A DNA stretch of 64,000 nt, from positions 13,847-77,846 of the forward strand of contig NZ_JAHCMB010000239.1 in NCBI RefSeq assembly GCF_019904155.1. Direction: 5' to 3'. Both the position numbers and the translations under genes were made by a program. Each line of letters starts with the position of its first letter. Position 1 is the first letter of the stretch. The notes beneath the pieces are model-generated. The model saw only the letters and a list, made by a program, of their open reading frames with translations. It searched no databases and was not told the DNA's origin. This document shows positions 40,481-48,641 of this stretch, in pieces. The stretch is from Paenibacillus sinensis. Its GTDB lineage: Bacteria > Bacillota > Bacilli > Paenibacillales > Paenibacillaceae.

Positions 40481-40894
40481 TCAATCAGAGGTGCCGACAT
40501 GCCAACTCCTTAGCATCTCCTCGGCTTTTTGCGGGTCGTTCATGAGCAAAATCCGGTACTCCAGCATCTTATTGAGGGTGTCCAGCATCTGGTCATATTC
40601 TTGCTTCTTGCGTTCGATCTCCTCTTTCTTGCCTTGAATCCAATCGATAATCTGCAGGTTGGTCCGCGAATTCGTATCGTGGTCTTGCAGAGCTTCCTTT
40701 AATTCAGCCAGCGAACAGCCTATGGACTGGAACTTCTTGATTAGCTTTAGCCGATCGATTGCCTCTTCCGAATAGTTGCGGTAATTGTTGCTTTCCCGCC
40801 GGACATGCCGGTTATCCAGCAAGCCTTCCTTTTCATAAAAGCGGATCGTATGGATCGTTAACCCCATCTTGTCCGCCAGTTCCTGAATTCTCAT
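40481..40894 (-). CDS. MerR-family regulator (AdhR/NmlR-like)
   Basis: A 137-residue MerR protein. Residues 1-70 are the winged helix (MRIQELADKMGLTIHTIRFYEKEGLL ... NNYRNYSEEAIDRLKLIKKFQSIGCSLAELKEAL), followed by a long dimerisation coiled coil with no separate ligand domain. One cysteine is present (in SIGCSL), the residue used for aldehyde or nitrosative sensing in AdhR/NmlR relatives, so a carbonyl-stress role is possible. The ATG at 40894 is chosen over 40900 for spacing to AAGGAG. It is divergent from the NAD(P)-binding protein gene, with a MerR-type promoter between them. Confidence 0.88.
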   Translation of the reverse strand: MRIQELADKMGLTIHTIRFYEKEGLLDNRHVRRESNNYRNYSEEAIDRLKLIKKFQSIGCSLAELKEALQDHDTNSRTNLQIIDWIQGKKEEIERKKQEYDQMLDTLNKMLEYRILLMNDPQKAEEMLRSWHVGTSD

Positions 40895-40916
40895 AATCAT
40901 TTCTCCTTCGGAGTGC

Positions 40917-40947
40917 TTGCCCTAGAGTTCACTTCATAGTTTATGCT
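40917..40947 (+). promoter_or_regulatory. MerR-type promoter of the SDR gene, 19-bp spacer
   Basis: TTGCCC (40917-40922) and TATGCT (40942-40947) are 19 bp apart. The spacer holds CTAGAGTTCACTTCATAG, close to the CTTAGAGTTAACTCTAAG-type sites of AdhR/NmlR regulators. The divergent MerR protein probably activates the SDR gene from here. Confidence 0.72.
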
Positions 40948-40988
40948 TTAGCTATTCAAGCAGTCAATCACTGAAGGAGGAAATGAGT

Positions 40989-41834
40989 ATGCATGTTTTG
41001 GTTACAGGAGCAACAGGGTATGTTGGTTCCGCAGTCGTCCGGGAACTGATCGGAGTGGGCCATACAGTGACGGGCCTTTACCGTTCTGAAGCGAAAGCCG
41101 CGGGATTAAAGGCGGCGGGAGCCGAAGCGCTGTACGGCACGCTAGGAGATCTCGATACGCTGCGCAGCGCCGCCGCTGCTGCGGATGGCGTGATTCATCT
41201 GGCGTTCACCAACGACTTCTCCGACTTTGAAGGTGCGTTGGCTCTGGATTTACAGGCCGTTCAGGCCATGGGAGCGGCGCTAGAAGGTTCCGGGAAGCCG
41301 TTCATTACTACGGCGCACGCAAATGGAACCGCTGTGGACCAGGCAGTGCTCGCAATGGCAGAGCGGAACATCCGGGCGTCCATCGTCTCGCTTGCACCGT
41401 CCGTACATGGCGAAGGCGATAAGGGCTTTGTGCCGATGATGATCAACATCGCCCGGGCGAAGGGGTTCGCCGCCTACATCGGCGAAGGAACAAACCGCTG
41501 GCCAGCGGTTCATCGCCTGGATGCGGCGGTGCTGTACCGTCTGGCGCTGGAATCTGCACCGGCAGGCTCACAACTGCTTGGCGCCGGCGATGAAGGCATT
41601 CCGCTCCGCCAGATCGCCGAAGTCATCGGGCGCCAGTTGAACGTGCCGGCGGTCAGCATAACATCTGAAGAAGCTGCCGCCCATTTTGGCTTTCTTGGCG
41701 CCATTGCCGCACTCGACATCACAAGCCTGTACAACACTGCGCAGGCGAGTCTGGCAACAAGGGAGCTTCTGGGCTGGACACCGGTGCAGCCTGGCCTGCT
41801 CGCCGATCTCGAAGAAGGACATTATTTTGCATAA
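40989..41834 (+). CDS. Atypical/extended SDR, NAD(P)-binding protein
   Basis: A 281-residue Rossmann-fold protein opening with HVLVTGATGYVGSAVVRELIGVGHTVTGLYRS (GxxGxxG). It also has VIHLAFTNDFSDFEGAL, typical of extended or atypical SDRs of the NmrA/YwnB kind, and a C-terminal half with RLDAAVLYRLALE and an ALDITSLYNTAQASLATRELLGWTPVQPGLLADL substrate lobe. The usual YxxxK is not evident. The ATG at 40989 follows GAAGGAGG. It is controlled by the divergent MerR gene. Confidence 0.88.
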   Translation: MHVLVTGATGYVGSAVVRELIGVGHTVTGLYRSEAKAAGLKAAGAEALYGTLGDLDTLRSAAAAADGVIHLAFTNDFSDFEGALALDLQAVQAMGAALEGSGKPFITTAHANGTAVDQAVLAMAERNIRASIVSLAPSVHGEGDKGFVPMMINIARAKGFAAYIGEGTNRWPAVHRLDAAVLYRLALESAPAGSQLLGAGDEGIPLRQIAEVIGRQLNVPAVSITSEEAAAHFGFLGAIAALDITSLYNTAQASLATRELLGWTPVQPGLLADLEEGHYFA

Positions 41835-41956
41835 AAAGAGGGGAGACCGACAGCACTGAATTGATGGGTGGAGATTTTTAATGGGCATTCGCCCAAGCGC
41901 CCTCTCCGCGAATGCATATGATGATTATGCCTATTCATTGAAAGGAGCGATCACAT

Positions 41957-42358
41957 ATGGGATTTTTTCCAATGCCGGGAACCAGCGGAGGAGTTCCGGG
42001 ATTCCCGGGCGGATCTGGCGTGCCAGGAGGACCGGGGGGACCAGGAGGTGGATTTCCTGGAGGAGCTCCGGGGACTCCGGGACAGCCGGGGGGTGCACCG
42101 GCAGGCGTTCAAGCGCCGACGGCTCCTCCACCGCAATTCATACCGCAAATGCCGGTCACCACATTTGCCATCGACCCCGGCGGGATCAGATTCTGCCTGT
42201 ACCGCAACACATACATTTGGCTGAACAACGGCGAGCAATTCTGGTTCTTCCCGGTATTCGTCGGGCGTAATTCAATTGCAGGGTTCAGATGGTTCGGTTT
42301 CTTCTGGTCGTACTTCGGCATTGATTTGAATCGGATTAGCGCGTTCACGTGTTTCTAA
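41957..42358 (+). CDS. Gly/Pro-rich collagen-like protein with aromatic C-terminal domain
   Basis: A 133-residue protein. Residues about 8-50 are almost entirely Gly, Pro and small residues in GxP/GGP periodicity (GVPGFPGGSGVPGGPGGPGG). A Pro/Gln linker follows. Residues about 72-133 are a compact aromatic-rich domain (FCLYRNTYIWLNNGEQFWFF ... RWFGFFWSYFGIDLNRISAFTCF) with two cysteines. No signal peptide is seen. The composition is reminiscent of spore-surface or coat proteins of Bacillales, but I do not recognise a named family. The ATG at 41957 follows GAAAGGAGCG. It is ended by a strong terminator. Confidence 0.75.
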   Translation: MGFFPMPGTSGGVPGFPGGSGVPGGPGGPGGGFPGGAPGTPGQPGGAPAGVQAPTAPPPQFIPQMPVTTFAIDPGGIRFCLYRNTYIWLNNGEQFWFFPVFVGRNSIAGFRWFGFFWSYFGIDLNRISAFTCF

Positions 42359-42438
42359 GGCAGACGGCACAGTGAGCCGTATTACAGAGCCGTCTTATAC
42401 ATGTATGGCGAGCAGCTAGTGCCTGCAAAATAATTCAA

Positions 42439-42486
42439 GAGGATGTCTCAAAGCTTTAACGGCGGAGAGACATCCTCTTTTTTTTC
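42439..42486 (+). terminator. Terminator after the collagen-like gene
   Basis: GAGGATGTCTC (42439-42449) pairs with GAGACATCCTC (42467-42477), followed by a long T run. Confidence 0.9.
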
Positions 42487-42500
42487 CTATAGATTACCAC

Positions 42501-42850
42501 TTAGCTCCGTGCCATCGCATTCGAAAGTGTATCCGGAAAGTATTTCCCTGCAAAGCGCAAAAATTTGGAGAAGCCCGGAACGACCCTCTTTTTGTTTTTC
42601 TCCATCCCTTGAATCCCGTGCTTTACAAGCGTATCCAGACTCATATTGGGTATACTGCCGCCGCTTTGCATGTCAGGTTGAAGATTGGTTTCCGCAACTA
42701 GGGGGGGGGGACAAGCTCCATAACGTGAATATTTCCCCCCGATTTCTTGAGTTGGTTTCGCAGCGCATCGGTAAACATATGCACTCCCGCCTTTGTAGCC
42801 GAATAGACGGGATGAATAGGTGAAGTGACGTAGGAAAGACCGGAGCTTGC
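42501..42850 (-). pseudogene. SDR remnant (DltE-like), 5'-truncated and frameshifted
   Basis: The minus strand reads an SDR middle (SGLSYVTSPIHPVYSATKAG then VHMFTDALRNQLKKSGG, with the catalytic YSATK), then a shift at a run of nine or more G/C (about 42702-42712). It continues in another frame (TNLQPDMQSGGSIPNMSLDT ... VVPGFSKFLRFAGKYFPDTL) to a stop at 42501. The cofactor-binding N-terminus is absent; the homology ends near 42850, where a TetR fragment on the other strand begins. Confidence 0.8.
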
Positions 42851-43232
42851 GCTGTCGTGGCTGGACCATGAACTGGCGCGGCTTTTTCCATTTGACACGG
42901 GCAAGTACTCGTCTAAGAAGGACATCGTGCACGAATGGCTATGGGTATTAAGTCAATCGAAATATGAAGCTTATATGCGTGAGCCTGAAATGTTTAAGCT
43001 GTATACAACCTATATCGATCGAAATCCGGCAGTACTCGTTCGGCACATCGGCGATTTGTTGGGCAGCTTAAAGGCAGCGAGCGGCATTGAGGACGTTGGG
43101 CGGCTGAATGCTATTATGCTGGCGTTTTCTTATTTTTCCGCGCCGGCTTATGCAGACAATTGGCTGCGTATGGATTTCAAGGCAGAGTTCGAAGCGGTCT
43201 GGAAGCTGATCGAGGCGGGGATTGAGGGCTAA
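42837..43232 (+). pseudogene. TetR-family remnant lacking the DNA-binding domain
   Basis: From about 42837 a plus-strand frame reads RPELALSWLDHELARLFPFD then TGKYSSKKDIVHEWLWVLSQ and continues to AVWKLIEAGIEG at 43232, typical of a TetR ligand-binding domain. The helix-turn-helix is missing. Translation could begin at GTG 42927 but would give no DNA-binding protein. It and the adjacent SDR relic look like the remains of a divergent TetR-SDR pair joined by a deletion. Confidence 0.75.
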
Positions 43233-43286
43233 TCGTACGAATAGGTGGAATATGCAGCTCTTTGGTGAATTTTCGGCGATTGGCCT

Positions 43287-43317
43287 GTTAAGCTGAACCT
43301 TATCATAAGTAACGGCG
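43287..43317. repeat. Dispersed palindromic repeat, copy G (right half)
   Basis: GTTAAGCTGAACCTTATCAT then AAGTAACGGCG matches the right half of copy C (GAGCCTTATCATAAGTAGCG). Confidence 0.55.
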
Positions 43318-43338
43318 ATCGCCAGCCTGCCCTGCAGA

Positions 43339-43578
43339 TTACCCGACCCCATCACTTTCCAACAAGTCATAAAAATTATCCCGGTCCTCGTCATCGAATT
43401 GGCCAAGCGTCCGTACCCTGATAAATTCATGCCCGCCATACATGTCTATTTCCTCGCCATAGCTATTGTAGAGCGCGATCATATTGCCATCCTGATTCAG
43501 CTCCATGTATCCATAGCATTTAGCCTCAGGTGCTTGACCGAATAAGAGGGTAAATTTGATTTTGTCCACGCTGTTCAT
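43339..43578 (-). CDS. Small acidic protein of unknown function
   Basis: A 79-residue protein with a good AAGGAGG ribosome site. The sequence alternates strands (KIKFTLLFGQAPEAKCYGYMELNQDGNMIALYNSYGEEIDMYG) and an acidic C-terminus (QFDDEDRDNFYDLLESDG). It is strand-rich, has no signal or membrane segment, and its family is not recognised. Confidence 0.6.
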   Translation of the reverse strand: MNSVDKIKFTLLFGQAPEAKCYGYMELNQDGNMIALYNSYGEEIDMYGGHEFIRVRTLGQFDDEDRDNFYDLLESDGVG

Positions 43579-43769
43579 GCAGCGCCTCCTTATCTGTCTT
43601 TCGTAATGATTTTACGTGGAACCGGATAATTTGGAAAAAGCGCTCTCGCTCCTCATACTCCGAAATTTATTCCTGTTGCGAAAGCGTAAGGGGGGATATC
43701 CCGCTATGTCGCTTATTCGCATCATTTCTCTTGACGGGACGGGATTTCGGAAGTATTATAACGTGCCGG

Positions 43770-44687
43770 TTAACTCTGCAAGGCAGTATCATTTATTAAC
43801 TCCTCATATAGATTATTTACATCATTCAGCAGACCGGGTATCCAAGCTTCTGCTCCTGGGATTATATTGATGCCGCCAAATAAAAGCCAATGTAATGTTT
43901 TAATCAGCCAACATAAACCACCAATTCGCACTTGCCAGTTCAAATGATCAATTTGTAAATTAGTTGCCTCCATGTAAACTGAAATCATATCTTCTCTTGA
44001 GAGGTTGCAGAAGATGTGTGCTTCCTTAATTAAGCAATACAAGTCACCAAGATGCGGACTTAAATAAGCATTGGACCAATCAATCGGCATAATGCCATTT
44101 TTATGAATCAAAAGGTTTTTTGCATGATAATCATGATGAACCAGTGAAGCAGGGACCATTTGATAGAGCTGATCTAAATGATGAGGTAATACTCTCTTGA
44201 CTTGCAGTAACACTCTGTTTGTGTCTAAATCATCCGAGCTCAATGTATCATCCAACAGTTGAAGAAATTCGTTCTTTGAAACTGAATATGCTTCAATGGA
44301 CTTTCTTGATACCTTCTTTAAATTGGCTGTTGCTCTCACTCTAAGCTTTGCTAATTCCCTCGAGGCCTCAAGAAAATACTCGGGTTCCGGTTGTTGTTCC
44401 AAATTTCTTATTCCGGCATCTTCCATGATCATCACTCCACTGTCCTTCAGTTGAAAAAATTCAAAGATGTGCGGAGCTTTGATTTGCAGTGGATTCACTA
44501 ATTTTTGGTACACCTCAACCTCCCTTGCCATCTCACTTCCGCCCCATTTTATAATGCGTGATTCACCTGTGTTCAACTTTACTCTGTAAACTTCTGAAAG
44601 AGCCCATTTCCTTAAAAGTGACCATTCAGATACCTCATTCAATAAGGGGATCATCGTGCAATAAGCTGAAAAGCATATTGGAATCAT
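43770..44687 (-). CDS. APH-family phosphotransferase
   Basis: A 305-residue kinase of the aminoglycoside/choline phosphotransferase fold. The N-lobe has RIIKWGG (ATP-site lysine), SEMAREVEVYQKL and VMIMEDAGIRNL. The catalytic loop is LVHHDYHAKNLLIHKNG (HDxxxxN) and the metal-binding motif is MPIDWSNAYLSP (Asp in place of the usual DFE/D). The substrate is unknown; a resistance role is possible but unproved. The ATG at 44687 has GGGAGG eight bases upstream; the frame continues to 44741 without a site. It is AT-rich compared with the flanks. Unlike the APH gene at 31524, it is intact. Confidence 0.85.
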   Translation of the reverse strand: MIPICFSAYCTMIPLLNEVSEWSLLRKWALSEVYRVKLNTGESRIIKWGGSEMAREVEVYQKLVNPLQIKAPHIFEFFQLKDSGVMIMEDAGIRNLEQQPEPEYFLEASRELAKLRVRATANLKKVSRKSIEAYSVSKNEFLQLLDDTLSSDDLDTNRVLLQVKRVLPHHLDQLYQMVPASLVHHDYHAKNLLIHKNGIMPIDWSNAYLSPHLGDLYCLIKEAHIFCNLSREDMISVYMEATNLQIDHLNWQVRIGGLCWLIKTLHWLLFGGINIIPGAEAWIPGLLNDVNNLYEELINDTALQS

Positions 44688-44790
44688 ATTTGCATCCTCC
44701 CATACATTTGTTAACGAGCATAGTTTTACATATATAGTCAAAAAAATATAGACTTAAATCGCTATTCTCCAATCTGTGTTTAAAAAAGTT

Positions 44791-44819
44791 AAAGACCCCT
44801 GCGAAAGGGGTCTTTGTTG
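44791..44819. terminator. Hairpin between APH and transglutaminase genes
   Basis: AAAGACCCC (44791-44799) pairs with GGGGTCTTT (44807-44815), followed by GTTGTTG. It is upstream of the APH gene and downstream of the minus-strand transglutaminase gene, which it probably terminates (an A-rich run lies on the other side). Confidence 0.65.
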
Positions 44820-44904
44820 TGTTGCGCAATCATGAAATATGCTTTAGGTGGAGGCTTTGTTCGGCCACTGGTGTATAGATGACAGCTGCCGATTTCGGAG
44901 AAGC

Positions 44905-47268
44905 TTATTTACCTTTTGCAGAGACGGTATACAGATTGTTCTTCGCATCATATGTCAGCTTGAACGTAACTTGGGGATCATGCAGATACGGTATGAGCGG
45001 CTTGATGGTCTTGTCGGCCATGCGGAAGCTCAGTTTGAATCCGTCCGTCCAGATGAAATTCTGCAACAGGTAAGCTCTTACCTCATCCTGCGATTTCAGG
45101 TTCATCGGATCGAGATTCTTGAACATTTTGGGTTCGGGGACGCCCATAATCGGAACATGGTCCTTCATGAATGTAAAGCGGTCCTTCAGGAAATAGGTGT
45201 ATTTGATCTGCTTGCTGTCGTCATCATCCCAGGTCGCATCGACGAACAGCCATTGCCCGTTGACATATACGGAATTCCAGGCATGCTCCATCTCAAAGTT
45301 GGCTTCATAGACGCAGGGAATGGATGCCCGTCTGGACAAGTACATGAACAACAGCGCATAGTCGCCGCAGACGCCCTTTCCCTTGTCAAGGGTGACCAGG
45401 ATGCTTTCAACTGTCTGCTTGTCCCGTAATTTAATGTCATAGGTAGTATGAGTCACGATATAATCATGAATCGCCTTCACTTTCTGCTGATCCGTCATAC
45501 CCGGCTTGATGATCTTGGCCAGGATCGCATCCAGCTTCGGATTCAGCTTCTGGTTGATGGAATCCGGCTGCATCGTCATGTTCACGTTGTCGCCGGTTTT
45601 GACGACCTTCGGCTCAATCGCGTACTGCATTCCCGGACCGTAGTAGCCTTCCTTTAGGTCAAAAAAGGCTACGCCCGTCTTCATCGTGAATTTTACGCCG
45701 TTCTCCGGTGTGAAGAACTCGATTACCGCGCCGCCGGTATCCACTTTGGTGTACTTCCCATTCGGCTTGATTTTGCTCAGGACGGTGCCGTCCAAATAGT
45801 CGTTGAGATATTCGTTAATGTCATCCTTGTCTTCGAACAGCAGATTAACGGTATCCTTCCCGACGATAATTTTCGAGGCGTTCCCGAGGCTGTAGGGAAT
45901 ATTGTAGCCGCGCAGACTTCCGAACTCGAACAGCCTGTGATCCAGAATCGCCTCTTCCTTCGTATAGCTGCTCTGCGGTTCGAATTTATCAATACGGGTG
46001 CTCATGCCGCCTGTCAGGCAGCTGGCTACGATATTCTGGTCGGCGGCCGGAATCTTGTTGGCATCCGAAATCTGCAGCCAGTTGTTGAACCCTGCATCAT
46101 AGATAGTCCCGTCGATCAATCGTCTGGCTGCTTCCAGCCGGGTCAGCGTCTTGCTCAGGTTCTGCCCGTCATCAATCATGCCGTAGATATAGGCCATCTT
46201 GATATAGTCCGGACTGTCTGCGGCGATACTCGAATCCTGGATAACGATTTTGTCGCTTAGCGGCTCTGCAGACCCGAAATACAGCTTCGCCAGCTCATCC
46301 AGTGTTATCGCTTTCGTAAATCCGGAGGTAAACGGCTCTGTCAAATCCCCATCCACGATCTGCTTGGTGATATAGTCTTTGTAATCACTGGAAGGCACAT
46401 CGGCCGGATATTCGAAATACTCCTGCTGTTTCTCCGTCTCTCTGTCCTGAACCGCCCATTTCACCCCAATAGCGATGCTATCTATCAGATCTTCTACCGA
46501 TTCCGATCCGTCGTACAGGGTCTGTTCCGGATTGACGATTTCATCATGGATGACTGAGAGCGCCCGGGAAGCGACAATTTTCGAGAGACTCTGCTCCACG
46601 AACAAGTTCTCCACTTCGCCCGGCAGCTCCTGCAGAACGTCCGCGCCGACCTTGTTCCCTTTCTGGATCGATTGATTCAAATACCGCGTAATCTTGTCCT
46701 TGACCAGCAGGTCGGATTGGCTGACCTGGTCTTTCTCCTTGCCCATTCGGGCGAAGTTGCCAACCAGCCCTGTAAAAGTATAGAACCTGTCTTCATTGAC
46801 ATCCAGATAGAAGCTGACCGTCTTGCCTTCCGTGTCCCAACCGTAGCTGCTGCCTTGGGCAATCTGCATTAGCTGGGCGAAGTGATCCGCTATGAGCTTG
46901 TATTCCTGCGAAGAGAAACCGCCTAGTTCCTCTTCCTTGATCTCGATGTTGGCCCGGATCTCATTCAGCTTCCGCTCCGCAGCCGCTGTCTTCTGCTGAT
47001 CCGTTATTTTCTTAACCGTGCGGGTAACTTTGTCTTTCTTATCCTCTTCATCGCCTATGAGTTCATAGTATTCCAGGGGGACGACCTCATCTTTGGGATA
47101 TTGCAGAAATTGCTTCTCCATTTGCTGAAAGATGCTGTTCAGTGCCGGATTTTGTGAAAAATAAGACGTCGCCGCAAATGCGGTACTCCTGCTCATCGCC
47201 CCCATTGCGCTCATCACACTCATCACGGTCATCAGCACAGCCATGATCAATGCGGTTCGTTTCCTCAT
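44905..47268 (-). CDS. Secreted transglutaminase-like protein with SLH-like region
   Basis: A 787-residue exported protein. The signal peptide ends near AFA-A at residue 33. A long helical region follows, then an SLH-like repeat (about 330-420: ITLDELAKLYFGS ... DYIKMAYIYGMIDDG ... LTRLEAARRL) that could bind cell-wall polymer. Next comes a copper-amine-oxidase/strand-rich middle and a C-terminal transglutaminase-core domain with the triad Cys634 (GKGVCGDYALLF), His662 (EHAWNSVYV) and Asp677 (FVDATWDD). Such domains act as proteases, amidases or cross-linkers on cell-surface proteins. It has a GGAGGCC-type ribosome site and no obvious operon partners. Confidence 0.88.
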   Translation of the reverse strand: MRKRTALIMAVLMTVMSVMSAMGAMSRSTAFAATSYFSQNPALNSIFQQMEKQFLQYPKDEVVPLEYYELIGDEEDKKDKVTRTVKKITDQQKTAAAERKLNEIRANIEIKEEELGGFSSQEYKLIADHFAQLMQIAQGSSYGWDTEGKTVSFYLDVNEDRFYTFTGLVGNFARMGKEKDQVSQSDLLVKDKITRYLNQSIQKGNKVGADVLQELPGEVENLFVEQSLSKIVASRALSVIHDEIVNPEQTLYDGSESVEDLIDSIAIGVKWAVQDRETEKQQEYFEYPADVPSSDYKDYITKQIVDGDLTEPFTSGFTKAITLDELAKLYFGSAEPLSDKIVIQDSSIAADSPDYIKMAYIYGMIDDGQNLSKTLTRLEAARRLIDGTIYDAGFNNWLQISDANKIPAADQNIVASCLTGGMSTRIDKFEPQSSYTKEEAILDHRLFEFGSLRGYNIPYSLGNASKIIVGKDTVNLLFEDKDDINEYLNDYLDGTVLSKIKPNGKYTKVDTGGAVIEFFTPENGVKFTMKTGVAFFDLKEGYYGPGMQYAIEPKVVKTGDNVNMTMQPDSINQKLNPKLDAILAKIIKPGMTDQQKVKAIHDYIVTHTTYDIKLRDKQTVESILVTLDKGKGVCGDYALLFMYLSRRASIPCVYEANFEMEHAWNSVYVNGQWLFVDATWDDDDSKQIKYTYFLKDRFTFMKDHVPIMGVPEPKMFKNLDPMNLKSQDEVRAYLLQNFIWTDGFKLSFRMADKTIKPLIPYLHDPQVTFKLTYDAKNNLYTVSAKGK

Positions 47269-47411
47269 GTCACTTGGGCCTCCTCTTCATAGCCTTTTGT
47301 CCTATATTTTCCTATCATAGTGCAAAAGTTCCGGGAGGTTCTATGATATACTGCCTAAAGTCAGCCAAAACATGACGTTTACTGCAAGCTTTTGCAGCAT
47401 CGTTCCACAGA

Positions 47412-47441
47412 TAAAAAGGGCCATCCGCGGAGGATCGCCCT
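47412..47441 (-). terminator. Terminator after the SDR/MerR operon
   Basis: Read on the minus strand, AGGGCGATCC and GGATGGCCCT pair (47417-47441) and are followed by TTTTTAT. The hairpin resembles those attached to repeat copies C and D. Confidence 0.75.
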
Positions 47442-47467
47442 GATCTGTATTGCTGGTTCGAACTCTT

Positions 47468-48229
47468 TTATTCAATAAAGTTTTTCGTGGCTTGATACAT
47501 ATTTTCGGTGTATTTGTCGATTTCATCTCGCGACATTCGCAAACGGGCTGCAGAAGTGCCGTACCCGATTTCATTGTCGCCCTCTGCCAATTTGTCGAAA
47601 ACTCCATCTGCGAAGGCATCCAGCGGTTCTCCATGATTATGCAGGCCCACGCCGCCTAAATTGGTATTTACTGCCGGGGGAGCAACCTCAATGACCTCCA
47701 CAGATGTGTCGGAAAGCTGGTGTCTGAGACTCATCGTAAATGAATGAAGCGCCGCCTTGGAGGCCGAATAAATCGGAGCAATCGCAAAAGGAGTGAAAGC
47801 CAACCCGGAAGTCACATTAATGATCGCCGCCGTTTCTTTTGCTGCGAAATATGGCGCGAACAGTATAGAGAGATGGAAAGGCGCTTCGATGTTCGTTGTG
47901 ATCTCGTTATTGAAATAACTCCAATTGTTCTTCACATCCGCTTTTAACACATTGTAGCGCTGCTGGATGCCTGCGTTGTTCACCAGCACATTCACGTCCG
48001 GATAGTTCCCGGTTACCCAATCATACAAGGCCACACGCTCGGATTCCACATTCAAATCACTTACACGGGTAATGAGGCCAGGGATTTGTTCTTTCGCATC
48101 CTGAAGCACATGTTCACGCCGCCCGCTAACAATGACGGTATTTCCGGCTTTGATAAAGCGCTCTGCAAAGGCCAGTCCGATTCCGGAACCTCCGCCGGTA
48201 AGCAAAATGGTGTTACCTGATAGCTTCAT
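47468..48229 (-). CDS. SDR oxidoreductase (DltE-like)
   Basis: A 253-residue classical SDR with LLTGGGSGIGLAFAERFIKAGNTVIVSGRR (cofactor), NVLVNNAGIQQRYNVL, the active-site serine in NVTSGLAFTP and the catalytic YSASK, and EVAPPAVNTNLGG after it. It resembles DltE-type proteins often found with MerR or TetR regulators. Its ATG overlaps the stop of the upstream MerR gene (ATGA), so translation is coupled and the pair is one operon driven by a MerR-type promoter. Confidence 0.92.
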   Translation of the reverse strand: MKLSGNTILLTGGGSGIGLAFAERFIKAGNTVIVSGRREHVLQDAKEQIPGLITRVSDLNVESERVALYDWVTGNYPDVNVLVNNAGIQQRYNVLKADVKNNWSYFNNEITTNIEAPFHLSILFAPYFAAKETAAIINVTSGLAFTPFAIAPIYSASKAALHSFTMSLRHQLSDTSVEVIEVAPPAVNTNLGGVGLHNHGEPLDAFADGVFDKLAEGDNEIGYGTSAARLRMSRDEIDKYTENMYQATKNFIE

Positions 48230-48600
48230 GATTGTTCCTCCTGAATTCGTTTAGTATAGCGTTCAATCTTGACATCAATGCCTTGCAAGGATTCCGTCAT
48301 CAATGAAATCTCGTCCAGCACTGCCTGCTTGTGCTTCATCATCATGTCAAGCCGGCGTTCAATCGTGCTGTCTCCCTCGATGATCCAACTCATATACTGC
48401 TTAATGCTGCTGATTGGCATATGCGTGTTCTTTAGACAAATAACGGTTTGAAGGAGCGCCATTTGAATTTCCGAGAATAACCGTCTGCCTGCGTCATCGC
48501 GTTCGATCAGCGGCAGCAGCCCTTTTTTTTCATAATAGCGCAATGTGGATTCCGGAATATTGAATTTGGCAGAAGCTTCGCCGATAGTGTAATACTTCAT
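48226..48600 (-). CDS. MerR-family regulator, cotranscribed with SDR
   Basis: A 124-residue MerR protein: YTIGEASAKFNIPESTLRYYEKKGLLPLIERDDAGRRLFSEIQMALLQTVICLKNTHMPISSIKQYMSWI, then a dimerisation helix with MMMKHKQAVLDEISLM. The inducer is unknown; the single Cys in VICLK is a possible sensor. It is upstream of and overlapping the SDR gene. Its promoter carries a 9+9 dyad in a 19-bp spacer, so it most likely activates its own operon. Confidence 0.9.
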   Translation of the reverse strand: MKYYTIGEASAKFNIPESTLRYYEKKGLLPLIERDDAGRRLFSEIQMALLQTVICLKNTHMPISSIKQYMSWIIEGDSTIERRLDMMMKHKQAVLDEISLMTESLQGIDVKIERYTKRIQEEQS

Positions 48601-48641
48601 TTGAAGGCCTCCATAACTTGCATTTCATTGTCGACATGAAT

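Noticed and set aside
41881..42270. 129-codon alternative frame across the collagen-like gene
   Set aside because: It is an Arg/Gly-rich shadow of the Gly-Pro repeat. The frame starting at 41957 has the ribosome site and a sensible C-terminus.
42700..42714. Poly-G tract in the SDR relic as a phase-variation switch
   Set aside because: The N-terminal half of the gene is missing, so restoring the frame would not give a functional enzyme.
43616..43870. 84-codon plus-strand frame
   Set aside because: It overlaps the 3' end of the APH gene on the other strand and has no recognised motif or convincing ribosome site.
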